Origin: M3007 sp038203695
Lineage (GTDB): Bacteria; Bacteroidota; Bacteroidia; Chitinophagales; Saprospiraceae
DNA: 22,111 nucleotides
Assembly (NCBI GenBank): GCA_038203695.1
Contig: JBBRDQ010000061.1
Location: 1 to 22,111, forward strand
Reading direction: 5' to 3'
Shown here: piece by piece, positions 1-6,463 of the stretch
Layout: each line of letters opens with the position of its first letter
Numbering within the stretch: position 1 is the stretch's first letter
The notes under the pieces: generated by a model
Database searches by the model: none
Told to the model about the DNA's origin: nothing
What the model saw: the letters and a program-made list of their open reading frames with translations, nothing else
Translations under genes and position numbers: made by a program

Positions 1-81
1 GAGGTCGCCGGGTGCCAGCGGGCGCAACAGCACGCGTGCATCTTCTAACATGTAGTCTTGGTTGAAATCAAAATTGGTCAT
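1..81 (-). CDS. GNAT-family N-acetyltransferase, 5' end only (truncated by window edge)
   Basis: An open frame starts with ATG at 79-81 on the minus strand and runs off the left edge after 27 codons. The visible residues include LEDARVLLRPLAPGDL, which matches the N-terminal first beta strand of RimJ/RimL-type GNAT acetyltransferases (usually LxxxRVxLRPLxxxDL). These cytoplasmic enzymes transfer acetyl from acetyl-CoA to an amine; the substrate cannot be told from so short a piece. The start lies 11 bp after the stop of the cupin gene on the same strand, so the two are probably co-transcribed. The catalytic core and acetyl-CoA binding loop are outside the window, so the family call rests on the N-terminal signature only. 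Confidence 0.65.
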   Translation of the reverse strand, partial: MTNFDFNQDYMLEDARVLLRPLAPGDL

Positions 82-92
82 ATTGCGCAGGG

Positions 93-437
93 TTAAAGCG
101 GCTGCAAAAAATCGCCGTCGATAATCAGCAGTTTCACGCCATCTGTCGTGACTGAACGATGCGAACTCAGATCATCGGATACCACGTACATCATGCCTGC
201 GGAAAGGGTTATGGACTCGCCATCTTGCAGTTCACTCACAAATTCGCCTTCCAGACAGTACACAATATGGCCTTTCTGGCACCAGTGATCGGCTAAATAG
301 CCCGCCAGGTATTCCACGCGCCGGATTCTTAACCCGCCCAATTGGACGGTTTGCCAAAACGAAACACCCGTTTCACCCGGGTGCTGCGTTTTGGGAATGG
401 AAGACCAGTCGATGGTCTGAAAGGGAATGTTGTACAT
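93..437 (-). CDS. DHCW-motif cupin-fold protein
   Basis: A complete 114-residue protein with ATG at 435-437. The centre holds DHWCQKGHIVYCLEGEF (residues 50-66), the signature of small bacterial proteins annotated as DHCW-motif cupin fold proteins. A single cupin barrel spans almost the whole length: the His-rich strand near 51-57, the glycine turn at 81 (SAGMMY) and a closing strand near 101-108 (VKLLIID). There is no signal peptide, so it should be cytoplasmic. His51 and His57 could bind a metal, but the function of this family is not established. It sits between the secreted TPR-like gene (53 bp upstream) and the GNAT gene (11 bp downstream), all on the minus strand. The family call is fairly sure; the role is unknown. 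Confidence 0.8.
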   Translation of the reverse strand: MYNIPFQTIDWSSIPKTQHPGETGVSFWQTVQLGGLRIRRVEYLAGYLADHWCQKGHIVYCLEGEFVSELQDGESITLSAGMMYVVSDDLSSHRSVTTDGVKLLIIDGDFLQPL

Positions 438-490
438 ATACCGCAGTTGATGCGTGCAAAGGTCTTATATTCCGCATTGCTGTGCAATTA

Positions 491-1144
491 CTACTTTTCC
501 TTGGACGCGAGTTCCTGAATGTATTTATAGGTTGCCAGTCCCCAGTTTGGGTGGATCGTCGAAGCCGGTTTGAAGGTTTCGAATTTCTTTCCGGCCAGTT
601 CCAGCAATTCCTTGGCCTTGACTTTGTCGCCGCCCCATTGTTCCGGCGTGAAAAACAGGGTCATGCCCTGCTCCAAATAGGTCCGGGGATTTTCTGCATC
701 CAGTGTTTTGGCTTTTTCCAGCCCTAATGCGGACAAAGTGCCGTATTTCTGCCCGTTGGCCATCGGATTTAGGCGAATATGCAACCCGGCCGCCATGCTT
801 TTCACGACGTACACCTCGGAGTTGTTGGGCTGCAGTGAATCGGCTTTGGCGATGTACCGATCGGCTTTGGTGCTGAGTGGTTCGTGTTTGGTCACATCTT
901 TTTCGAAGTTGAAGATCATAACCTGACACAATGCCACGTAATAAGCCGGCAGCCATTCTGCCGACTCTTTTTGCCCGATGCGCTCGAAGGTGTTCGATTT
1001 TTCCTGCCAGGCTTCTACCGTGCGCAGGGTATCCAAACCCAGCAGGGCTTTTTCCATGACTTTGGTGTATTTTTCATTGGGGGTTTGGGCCGTTGCGGCA
1101 AAGGCGAACAGGGCCAGTGTGCAAGTTAAAAGTACGTTTTTCAT
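491..1144 (-). CDS. Secreted TPR-like protein of unknown function
   Basis: A 217-residue protein with ATG at 1142-1144. Residues 1-20 form a signal peptide (MKNVLL, hydrophobic core, FAATAQ), so it is exported to the periplasm or outer envelope. The mature part is helical and reads like degenerate tetratricopeptide repeats: KADRYIAKADSLQPNNSEVYVVKSMAAG (about 92-119) and GLEKAKTLDAENPRTYLEQGM (about 141-161) follow the pattern of an A helix followed by an 'L-P-N/D-N-x-E' turn. No catalytic motif is visible. It lies downstream of a TonB-dependent receptor on the same strand, separated by 331 bp that hold a structured repeat, so co-transcription is uncertain. Homologous secreted TPR-like proteins are common in Bacteroidota, but I know of no assigned function; a protein-protein interaction role is inference. 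Confidence 0.75.
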   Translation of the reverse strand: MKNVLLTCTLALFAFAATAQTPNEKYTKVMEKALLGLDTLRTVEAWQEKSNTFERIGQKESAEWLPAYYVALCQVMIFNFEKDVTKHEPLSTKADRYIAKADSLQPNNSEVYVVKSMAAGLHIRLNPMANGQKYGTLSALGLEKAKTLDAENPRTYLEQGMTLFFTPEQWGGDKVKAKELLELAGKKFETFKPASTIHPNWGLATYKYIQELASKEK

Positions 1145-1475
1145 TGTTGAAGTTTGTTTGAAAATGAGTGTGTGTCGGTTGATTGGTTTATGGGCAAAAT
1201 TGGGTGTTGCGCATGGGTTTTGTCACTTTTTTGCGTCCAAAAAAGTAACCAAAAAAGACCTGGCTGTCGAAAAACCCAACCATTTTGCTGCATCCTAGGC
1301 GGCGCAAAAAAAACTCGCCGCATCGTTGGTGCCGGGCCGTTGGCCCGAATGATCGGTTAGGCTCAAACAGTTTTTTGCTTCATCCGCCTAGGATGCAGCA
1401 AAATGGGGGTTTTTCTAAGGCCGCAAGGTGCCTGCTAAATCGAGGTGCTGAGGTACTTTAACTTAAAACGCTGCA
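1145..1475. repeat. Intergenic repeat-like element with nested inverted repeats
   Basis: This 331-bp gap contains no convincing gene. It holds three nested foldback structures. First, a short hairpin with 9-bp arms at 1225-1233 (acttttttg) and 1238-1246 (caaaaaagt). Second, a perfect 22-bp inverted repeat, arm one at 1281-1302 (begins cattttgctgc, contains cctagg) and arm two at 1384-1405, separated by 81 bp. Third, inside that spacer, a 6-bp GC hairpin cgggcc-gtt-ggcccg at 1333-1347. The A/T-rich stretches next to the 22-bp arms are also partly complementary, lengthening the foldback. The architecture is that of a dispersed non-coding repeat or MITE-like element rather than a simple terminator. 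No transposase or target-site duplication was recognised. Identity as a genome-wide repeat is inference. Confidence 0.55.
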
Positions 1476-3638
1476 CTAATTTTGTTTGTCAATAACTTCC
1501 TGCCTCCGGTCGATGCCCCAACTGGCGAAACAGCCGACGAATAAGAACCGTTTGGCGCCCGGCGTGATTTCCATCCTCGATTTACCGTCTGCGGAATAAC
1601 GGTACCCGAAGATCTGATCGTTGCCCGTTATATTGGAAAGCCCGGCCACAAACACGGTAAATGCGCCGCGAATTTCGGTGAGATAACTCACGTTCATACT
1701 CAAGTTCTGGTAGTTGGGCGTGCGATCCACTAAAAATTCCGATGGGGACCGGTTGGGATTGTAATACGGCCGACCGGTCGCGTAACTGTAGGTAATACTG
1801 ACGTTGGTGCGCAGTTTAAGAAAGAATTTTTTGGCCACCAGACTTGCTACGTGATTGGCGGCATAGGTCGGCTGGACTTCCGCCGGGTACCACTGAAAAC
1901 GGCGTTTGGTATCGAGCCAGGAGTACGAAATCCAGTAATCGACCCCTTTGAGCGACTTTTTATCGCGGAAAAACAGTTCCAGTCCTTGCGCATAGCCTTT
2001 GCCATCGTTGGCGATGCGCGGGCCGGTCGTGACCAGGTCGGTATATTTTTTATAGAACCCTTCCACTCGAAACGTCCGATCGGTCTGAATGAACTGGTAG
2101 TTCAGGATGTAATGTTCGGCGCGTTGAAAACCGGGCAAAATCGGGTATTGGCTCCGCCAGCGCAGGAGGCTGTCGCCTTTCTGGTAAAAATGGCCCCAGG
2201 CAAAGGAGACCTGGTCGGCATCGCCCAGTTTGTAGGCCAGCGAAACACGTGGCGCGATATTGGCTTGGTCGATCAGGCTGTTGTATTCGAGTCGCGCCCC
2301 GAGCCGCGCTACCAGTTTGGTACTCAAATACAAATCCGTTTCACCAAAAGTCGCCAGGTAATTATCCTCAATATTCGCTTTAAAATATTTGTTTTTAAAG
2401 CCATCTGTGCTGAACTGATACTCGGCCCCAAACCGGATAACCGTCAGTTTGCTCAAATAACGCGTCGCCACCGCGCGCACCTGCGCCAGCGAATTGCCCA
2501 GTTTGAAGGTGTCGGGCTGCACGGCATACGAACTGGCGATCTTATTCCAATCGTGGCTGAAAGAGGTGCCGAGATTTAGTTTCCAATGCTCGTCCAGCAC
2601 ACCGGCCCAGGTGAGATTGGAATACACGTTGTTGTTTTGCACATCAAATTCAAAAGGCTGTTCGTTCGGGCCGGGGATACGAAAACCGACCCGGCCGCGA
2701 TTATAATAGCCATAGAATTTCAGCATACCGTTGTATTTCGTCCGCTGGCGGAAGAAACCTTCGGTGCCGATAAATTCCGGTTTATGCGTAAAGTCCGGCA
2801 CTTGTTTCACCAGTAAAAAGTATGGCGCGAGGTTGGTATAATTGATATTGCCGCCGACGGACCGGCCTCTGTCGCGCCAGAGTTTTTGTTGCCCGTACGA
2901 CAGACCTACGCCGGAAATACCAATGGTGCCGGCGGAGCGCTCGGGCAGATCCTGGGTTTCGAGCACCAGGGCCGACGACATGCCCTGTCCGTACTGCGCG
3001 GAGTAACCGCCGGTGCTGAACACGGTTCCCTTGAATAAAAACGGGTTGAAACGGCCGCGCGACGCGTAATCGGGCGTGCTGGCAAAAAACGGATTGCGCA
3101 CCAGCATGCCATCGATAAACGTCTGCGCTTCGCTGCCCGTACCGCCCCGGACAAACAACCCCTCCTGATCGCCGGTAGAAACCTGCGCGCCGGGCAAGGT
3201 CCGGAGCGCGCCGTAGGTATCGCCACCCGCCGAAGCAGTGGTCACGATATCCAGTGGTTTGAGCACCGTCACTTTGCGTTCGTCGCTGGCTTCGAAGGCA
3301 CCGGCGGAAATGACTACTACTTTCAGTTCGTTGTAGCCCTCTTTCAAAGTAAGTTTCAGGTCTATCGTGCTGCCCGACAAAGTAACCGGTTGATTCAGCG
3401 AATCATAGCCTAAATACGTCACTTGTAAGACCTGCTGCCCGGTTTCCTCCGATTCGAAGTAAAACACGCCGTTGTCATCGGACGTGGCCCCGTCGTATGT
3501 ATCGACCAGCGTAATGTTCGCGCCGGCAATCGGTTCTTTAGAGGATTTATCGGTCAGGGTACCTTTAATGATGGTTTTTTGGGAAAATGCCGACAGCGAG
3601 AGTGCGCAGCAAAACAACAAGCAGTAATGTTTCATCAA
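1476..3638 (-). CDS. TonB-dependent receptor with carboxypeptidase-like regulatory domain
   Basis: A 720-residue outer-membrane protein. Residues 1-20 are a signal peptide ending AFSQ. Residues about 22-100 form a CarboxypepD_reg-like beta sandwich (IKGTLTDKSSKEPIAGANITL, then GATSDDNGVFYF). The plug domain follows at about 120-230, with GALRTLPGAQV (143-153), LFVRGGTGSEAQTFIDGM (161-178) and GGYSAQYGQGMSSAL. The remainder is alternating amphipathic strands of the 22-strand barrel. It imports or senses a ligand using TonB energy; substrate unknown. It lacks an adjacent SusD and the length is below that of typical SusC proteins, so it is better called a generic TonB-dependent receptor. Downstream is the secreted TPR-like gene. 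Upstream a TAGTTTTG box lies about 110 bp from the start codon. Confidence 0.9.
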   Translation of the reverse strand: MMKHYCLLFCCALSLSAFSQKTIIKGTLTDKSSKEPIAGANITLVDTYDGATSDDNGVFYFESEETGQQVLQVTYLGYDSLNQPVTLSGSTIDLKLTLKEGYNELKVVVISAGAFEASDERKVTVLKPLDIVTTASAGGDTYGALRTLPGAQVSTGDQEGLFVRGGTGSEAQTFIDGMLVRNPFFASTPDYASRGRFNPFLFKGTVFSTGGYSAQYGQGMSSALVLETQDLPERSAGTIGISGVGLSYGQQKLWRDRGRSVGGNINYTNLAPYFLLVKQVPDFTHKPEFIGTEGFFRQRTKYNGMLKFYGYYNRGRVGFRIPGPNEQPFEFDVQNNNVYSNLTWAGVLDEHWKLNLGTSFSHDWNKIASSYAVQPDTFKLGNSLAQVRAVATRYLSKLTVIRFGAEYQFSTDGFKNKYFKANIEDNYLATFGETDLYLSTKLVARLGARLEYNSLIDQANIAPRVSLAYKLGDADQVSFAWGHFYQKGDSLLRWRSQYPILPGFQRAEHYILNYQFIQTDRTFRVEGFYKKYTDLVTTGPRIANDGKGYAQGLELFFRDKKSLKGVDYWISYSWLDTKRRFQWYPAEVQPTYAANHVASLVAKKFFLKLRTNVSITYSYATGRPYYNPNRSPSEFLVDRTPNYQNLSMNVSYLTEIRGAFTVFVAGLSNITGNDQIFGYRYSADGKSRMEITPGAKRFLFVGCFASWGIDRRQEVIDKQN

Positions 3639-3747
3639 GCAGAGATAGTTTTGAATGTCGAAAAAAGCCGTAACGGCGTGGGTAAGTTGCTGATGATTCG
3701 CGCTCAGTCTGCATAAATCACAGTTATAGCGACTAATTTTCTGCGGG

Positions 3748-3755
3748 CAAAACTA
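3748..3755 (-). promoter_or_regulatory. Candidate -7 box for the TonB-dependent receptor
   Basis: Read on the minus strand the sequence is TAGTTTTG, a full match to the Bacteroidota -7 consensus TANNTTTG. It would place the transcription start near 3741 and give a leader of about 100 nt. No TTTG-like -33 box sits at the usual distance upstream, so this is only a partial promoter match. Confidence 0.3.
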
Positions 3756-3930
3756 GGGCCGCCCGTAGGCGCAGGTGCGATATCTTCGACTGTAAACCAC
3801 TTGTACTCGACTGATACTGGTATTATGCCGAATAAATCAGCCGCCGTATTTTGCATAGATATTGTTAAAATAGATAACCATAGCCCGCAAAACGGTGTTT
3901 AGTTCTTTTTACCTGCCGGTAAAGTTCTTT

Positions 3931-3956
3931 TTTGGACGGCCAGTACCGTAATTTTG
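3931..3956 (+). promoter_or_regulatory. Candidate promoter of the cyclophilin gene
   Basis: TAATTTTG at 3949-3956 fits the Bacteroidota -7 consensus TANNTTTG. A TTTG at 3931-3934 could be the -33 box, but the 14-bp spacer is shorter than the usual 17-20. A start near 3963 would give a leader of about 45 nt before the ATG at 4009. Confidence 0.4.
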
Positions 3957-4008
3957 CGCCTGTTTTTAACGAGGTTCGCCTTAACTTTCATTCCTTATCG
4001 CATACAAT

Positions 4009-4566
4009 ATGTCAAATTACACCACTCCAGTCACACCAAATCCAGCCAATCCACAGGTTTTCTTCGATATCAATATCGGCGGCGCGCCGGCGGGTCGGAT
4101 CACGTTCGAACTTTTTGCTGATACAGTCCCATTGACCGCCGAGAATTTCCGGGCTTTGTGCACCGGCGAAAAAGGAATCGGTACATCCGGCAAGCCCCTG
4201 CATTTTAAAGGCAGCGGTTTTCACCGCGTTATCCAGCAGTTCATGTGTCAGGGCGGCGATTTCACCGCAGGCAACGGCACGGGCGGCGAATCGATCTACG
4301 GCGCAAAATTTGCCGATGAATCCTTTGCCGGAAAAGCGGGCAACCATGCCGGCCCCGGTATTTTATCCATGGCCAATGCCGGTAAAAACACCAACGGTTC
4401 GCAGTTTTTCATCTGTACGATCCCGACCGACTGGCTGAATGGCAAACACGTGGTGTTCGGTCAGGTCATCGACGGCTACGACGTTGTAGATCAAATGGAG
4501 GCCGTGGGCAGTCGCAGTGGCGCCACTTCCAAGGCCGTTGAAATTGCCGATTGCGGTCAATTATAA
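4009..4566 (+). CDS. Peptidyl-prolyl cis-trans isomerase, eukaryote-like cyclophilin A type
   Basis: A 185-residue cytoplasmic cyclophilin without signal peptide; it catalyses cis-trans isomerisation of Xaa-Pro bonds. All active-site positions known from human cyclophilin A are present: Arg73 (R55), Phe78 (F60), Met79 (M61), Gln81 (Q63), Asn123 (N102), Trp142 (W121) and His147 (H126). The motifs FMCQGGDFT, GILSMANAG, NGSQFFICT, GKHVVFGQV and the terminal ADCGQL are those of eukaryotic cytosolic cyclophilins. The segment IGTSGKPLH (57-65) is the seven-residue insertion of 'divergent loop' cyclophilins of plants and nematodes, and Cys51 and Cys182 match their redox cysteine pair. One oddity is IQQF (75-78) where IPGF is usual. 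It has its own promoter candidate and terminator, so it is a single-gene unit. Confidence 0.95.
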   Translation: MSNYTTPVTPNPANPQVFFDINIGGAPAGRITFELFADTVPLTAENFRALCTGEKGIGTSGKPLHFKGSGFHRVIQQFMCQGGDFTAGNGTGGESIYGAKFADESFAGKAGNHAGPGILSMANAGKNTNGSQFFICTIPTDWLNGKHVVFGQVIDGYDVVDQMEAVGSRSGATSKAVEIADCGQL

Positions 4567-4591
4567 ATTCAGATTTGCTTCAAAGACGGTC

Positions 4592-4630
4592 AATGGACAC
4601 GCGGAGGAATCGCCGCGTGTCCATTTTATT
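4592..4630 (+). terminator. Rho-independent terminator after the cyclophilin gene
   Basis: A perfect 13-bp stem, arms 4592-4604 (aatggacacgcgg) and 4613-4625, closes an 8-nt loop and runs into TTTTATTAT. It begins 26 bp after the cyclophilin stop codon and 88 bp before the MATE gene start, so it isolates the two genes. Confidence 0.85.
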
Positions 4631-4647
4631 ATGTGCACACCGGAACG

Positions 4648-4679
4648 TTTGACCCCAAATCCCGTGTTGGTTATTTTCT
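4648..4679 (+). promoter_or_regulatory. Weak candidate promoter of the MATE gene
   Basis: TTTG at 4648-4651 is followed after 20 bp by TATTTTCT at 4672-4679, a partial match to TANNTTTG that lacks the final G. A transcription start near 4685 would fall only 12 nt before the GTG at 4697 but 33 nt before the ATG at 4718, which supports the ATG as start. Confidence 0.25.
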
Positions 4680-4717
4680 ATTCCTGAACAGGCCCGGTGC
4701 CTTCATCTTTACATACT

Positions 4718-6070
4718 ATGCCTTCCACCAGTCTTATCCGCATAAAAACCGAGATTAAAGAAACGCTCAGCATCGGTCTGCCCATTGTGGTAAGCCAGCT
4801 GGGCATCGTCGCCATGGGTGTCGCCGATACGATCCAGATCGGTATGATTGAAGGCCACAGTACGGTAGCCGTAGCGGCTGCGGGGGTGGTCAACAGCCTG
4901 GTGTTCACCGTGGGTATAATCGGCATTATTGCGTTGGGTGTCATCGCGCCGATGATCTCTAAAGCCGAAGCCGAGGAAACGGCCGACCGGGTCGCGAGTT
5001 TGTACCGCACGGCAATCCGGGTGGCTTTCATCCTCGCCGCTGCCACCGTAGTTATTTCGCTGAGTCTGATTCTATCGCTCGACTTGTTCCGGCAGGATCC
5101 GGAAGTAACGGTCTGGGCAAAACCCTACGGCTGGATGATGGCCATTTCAATGCTGCCCCTTTTTCTGTTTTTGGCCGTTCGTCAACTGAGCGACGGACTG
5201 GGCAAAACGCATCTGGCCATGATCATCACGTTGAGCGCCCTGGTCCTCAATATCTTGCTCAACTGGTTGTTTATCAACGGCATCTGGATTTTTCCCCGCT
5301 GGTACCTTTTTGGCACTGGTGTAGCGACGTTTATTTCCCGGGTGGCCATGACGCTGGGCTTATGGCTGCTGGTGCGCCGCGATGCACAATGCGCCGGTTA
5401 TCTGCGGCAAAAAGGATCGGAGGTAGCTGCCCTGACCCGGAAAGTTTTTGTCATTGGATTGCCGGCGGGGATGCAGGGCTTTTTCGAAGTGGCGGTTTTT
5501 GCCGCAGCCGTGGTCATCATCGGCTGGTATGGCAAGAGCGACCAGGCGGCGCACATGATCGCGATCAGCATGTGCTCGGTTACCTATATGATGGTCACAG
5601 GCATCGCTTCCGCCGGCGGGATCCGGGTGGGCCATTTCTGGGGTTTGAAAGATAAACCCGGTATGTTGTTGTCCGGCAAGGTAGCCCTGAGCATGGCCGG
5701 CGGTTTTATGCTCGGCTGCGCGCTGCTGTTCCTGGCTTGCAAGCACTGGCTGGTCGGGCTGTATACGCTCGACCTGACGGTGACGCCGGTAGCGATTGCC
5801 CTGCTGACCATCGGGGCTTTTTTCCAGATTTCCGACGGCTTGCAAGCCACCGCACTGGGCGTGCTGCGCGGCATTGCCGATGTAAATGTGCCGACCATCA
5901 TTACGCTGTTTGCCTACTGGATCATCGGATTGCCCATCGGGTACTACCTAGGTACCTACTGCGGATTGCGCGCCAACGGCGTCTGGGTGGGGCTTACGGC
6001 CGGCTTGACGGCCTCGGCCGTGCTGTTGTGCTTTCGATTTTATCGGATCACGCGGAAGATGCAAATGTGA
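4718..6070 (+). CDS. MATE-family efflux transporter
   Basis: A 450-residue inner-membrane protein with about 12 hydrophobic segments, the normal size for the MATE family. These antiporters expel cationic drugs or metabolites using H+ or Na+ gradients. The N-terminal half carries LSIGLPIVVSQLGIVAMGVADTI and the loop motif FLAVRQLSDGLGKTHLAM; the second half restarts with VIGLPAGMQGFFEVAVF, showing the two pseudo-symmetric six-helix bundles, followed by GHFWG. The NorM-like branch seems most likely, but drug specificity cannot be told. The frame is open from a GTG at 4697, but ATG at 4718 is preferred because the promoter candidate lies too near the GTG and the protein then begins directly with the short cytoplasmic helix MPSTSLIRIKTEIKETL. 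No partner gene is adjacent. Confidence 0.9.
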   Translation: MPSTSLIRIKTEIKETLSIGLPIVVSQLGIVAMGVADTIQIGMIEGHSTVAVAAAGVVNSLVFTVGIIGIIALGVIAPMISKAEAEETADRVASLYRTAIRVAFILAAATVVISLSLILSLDLFRQDPEVTVWAKPYGWMMAISMLPLFLFLAVRQLSDGLGKTHLAMIITLSALVLNILLNWLFINGIWIFPRWYLFGTGVATFISRVAMTLGLWLLVRRDAQCAGYLRQKGSEVAALTRKVFVIGLPAGMQGFFEVAVFAAAVVIIGWYGKSDQAAHMIAISMCSVTYMMVTGIASAGGIRVGHFWGLKDKPGMLLSGKVALSMAGGFMLGCALLFLACKHWLVGLYTLDLTVTPVAIALLTIGAFFQISDGLQATALGVLRGIADVNVPTIITLFAYWIIGLPIGYYLGTYCGLRANGVWVGLTAGLTASAVLLCFRFYRITRKMQM

Positions 6071-6075
6071 AATTA

Positions 6076-6100
6076 ATTACGAATTAAAAATTACGAATTA
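6076..6100. repeat. Direct repeat attacgaatta, two copies
   Basis: The 11-mer attacgaatta occurs at 6076-6086 and again at 6090-6100, a 14-bp period, immediately after the MATE stop codon; a further partial unit (cgaa) follows. The tract is very A/T-rich compared with its surroundings. Confidence 0.6.
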
Positions 6101-6122
6101 CGAAAAATATCTCGGCTCCCGG

Positions 6123-6380
6123 CTACTTGAGGTGCGGGCTGGATCTTCGAATTATCCGACCAGTCCACAGAGCCCCGGCTCTTACAATCAATTCCGGACC
6201 TATAAACTGTTGCCTGATTTTAAATACCTGACTGTCGAATTCATCCCGATATTTCGCATCCAGAAGAAAACAGGTTTCAGGTTGACTTTGCTGCTTTTTA
6301 CGGCGTATTGTTACATCAGGCTCAAACGGTCGTTCCCAAAGAAGATCTTCCAAATGAAGCGGAATTTTTCGAAGGTATCA
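6123..6380 (-). pseudogene. Possible relic of a PD-(D/E)XK nuclease gene
   Basis: The minus strand is open from just after a stop at 6378-6380 to a stop at 6123-6125, without an ATG at a sensible place (only TTG at 6351-6353). The translation contains FEPDVTIRRKK followed by ETCFLLDAKYRDEF. The spacing PD...(hydrophobic)LDAKYR is the catalytic core of PD-(D/E)XK nucleases and resembles the C-terminal nuclease part of DUF2357/McrC-like proteins. Such proteins are several hundred residues long, while here only about 84 codons remain, and the residues after the motif look degenerate. I therefore read it as a broken remnant of a lost defence or mobile gene. It could also be chance; the motif is short. 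Confidence 0.35.
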
Positions 6381-6386
6381 AAATTT

Positions 6387-6423
6387 AATCAGCCCCTGTC
6401 GCGGTCTGCGACAGGGGATGATT
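6387..6423. terminator. Bidirectional terminator between MATE gene and PUL operon
   Basis: A perfect 10-bp stem, cccctgtcgc at 6393-6402 and gcgacagggg at 6408-6417, encloses a 5-nt loop. The flanks aatca (6387-6391) and tgatt (6419-6423) extend pairing past one mismatch. On the plus strand TGTTTTAATT follows; on the minus strand AAATTTT follows. Placed 40 bp after the stop of the last PUL gene, it likely ends the PUL transcript and may also stop MATE transcription. Confidence 0.75.
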
Positions 6424-6463
6424 GTTTTAATTGCCAAGGTTCAATTCCCGTACGGGCTACCCC

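Larger units (their letters stand above)
3639..4008. other. 370-bp intergenic region between divergent genes
   Basis: No convincing coding sequence or RNA gene is seen here. It separates the minus-strand TonB-dependent receptor from the plus-strand cyclophilin and must hold both promoters. The two best matches to the Bacteroidota -7 box (TANNTTTG) are TAGTTTTG on the minus strand at 3748-3755 and TAATTTTG on the plus strand at 3949-3956. The middle (about 3760-3900) shows nothing recognisable. Confidence 0.6.
6071..6463. other. 393-bp intergenic region with repeats and a gene relic
   Basis: This gap lies between the convergent MATE gene and the 577-residue PUL protein. It holds, in order, two 11-bp direct repeats (6076-6100), a probable nuclease-gene relic on the minus strand (6123-6380) and a bidirectional hairpin (6387-6423). 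Nothing else is recognised. Confidence 0.6.

Noticed and set aside
1141..1323. A 60-codon minus-strand frame within the structured repeat
   Set aside because: It is made from the A/T hairpin and one arm of the inverted repeat and has low-complexity aromatic composition; likely spurious.
1851..2579. A 242-codon plus-strand frame opposite the TonB-dependent receptor
   Set aside because: Antisense shadow of the barrel-coding part; no known family features.
4697..4717. GTG start for the MATE protein
   Set aside because: It would be almost at the predicted transcription start; the ATG at 4718 gives a normal MATE N-terminus.
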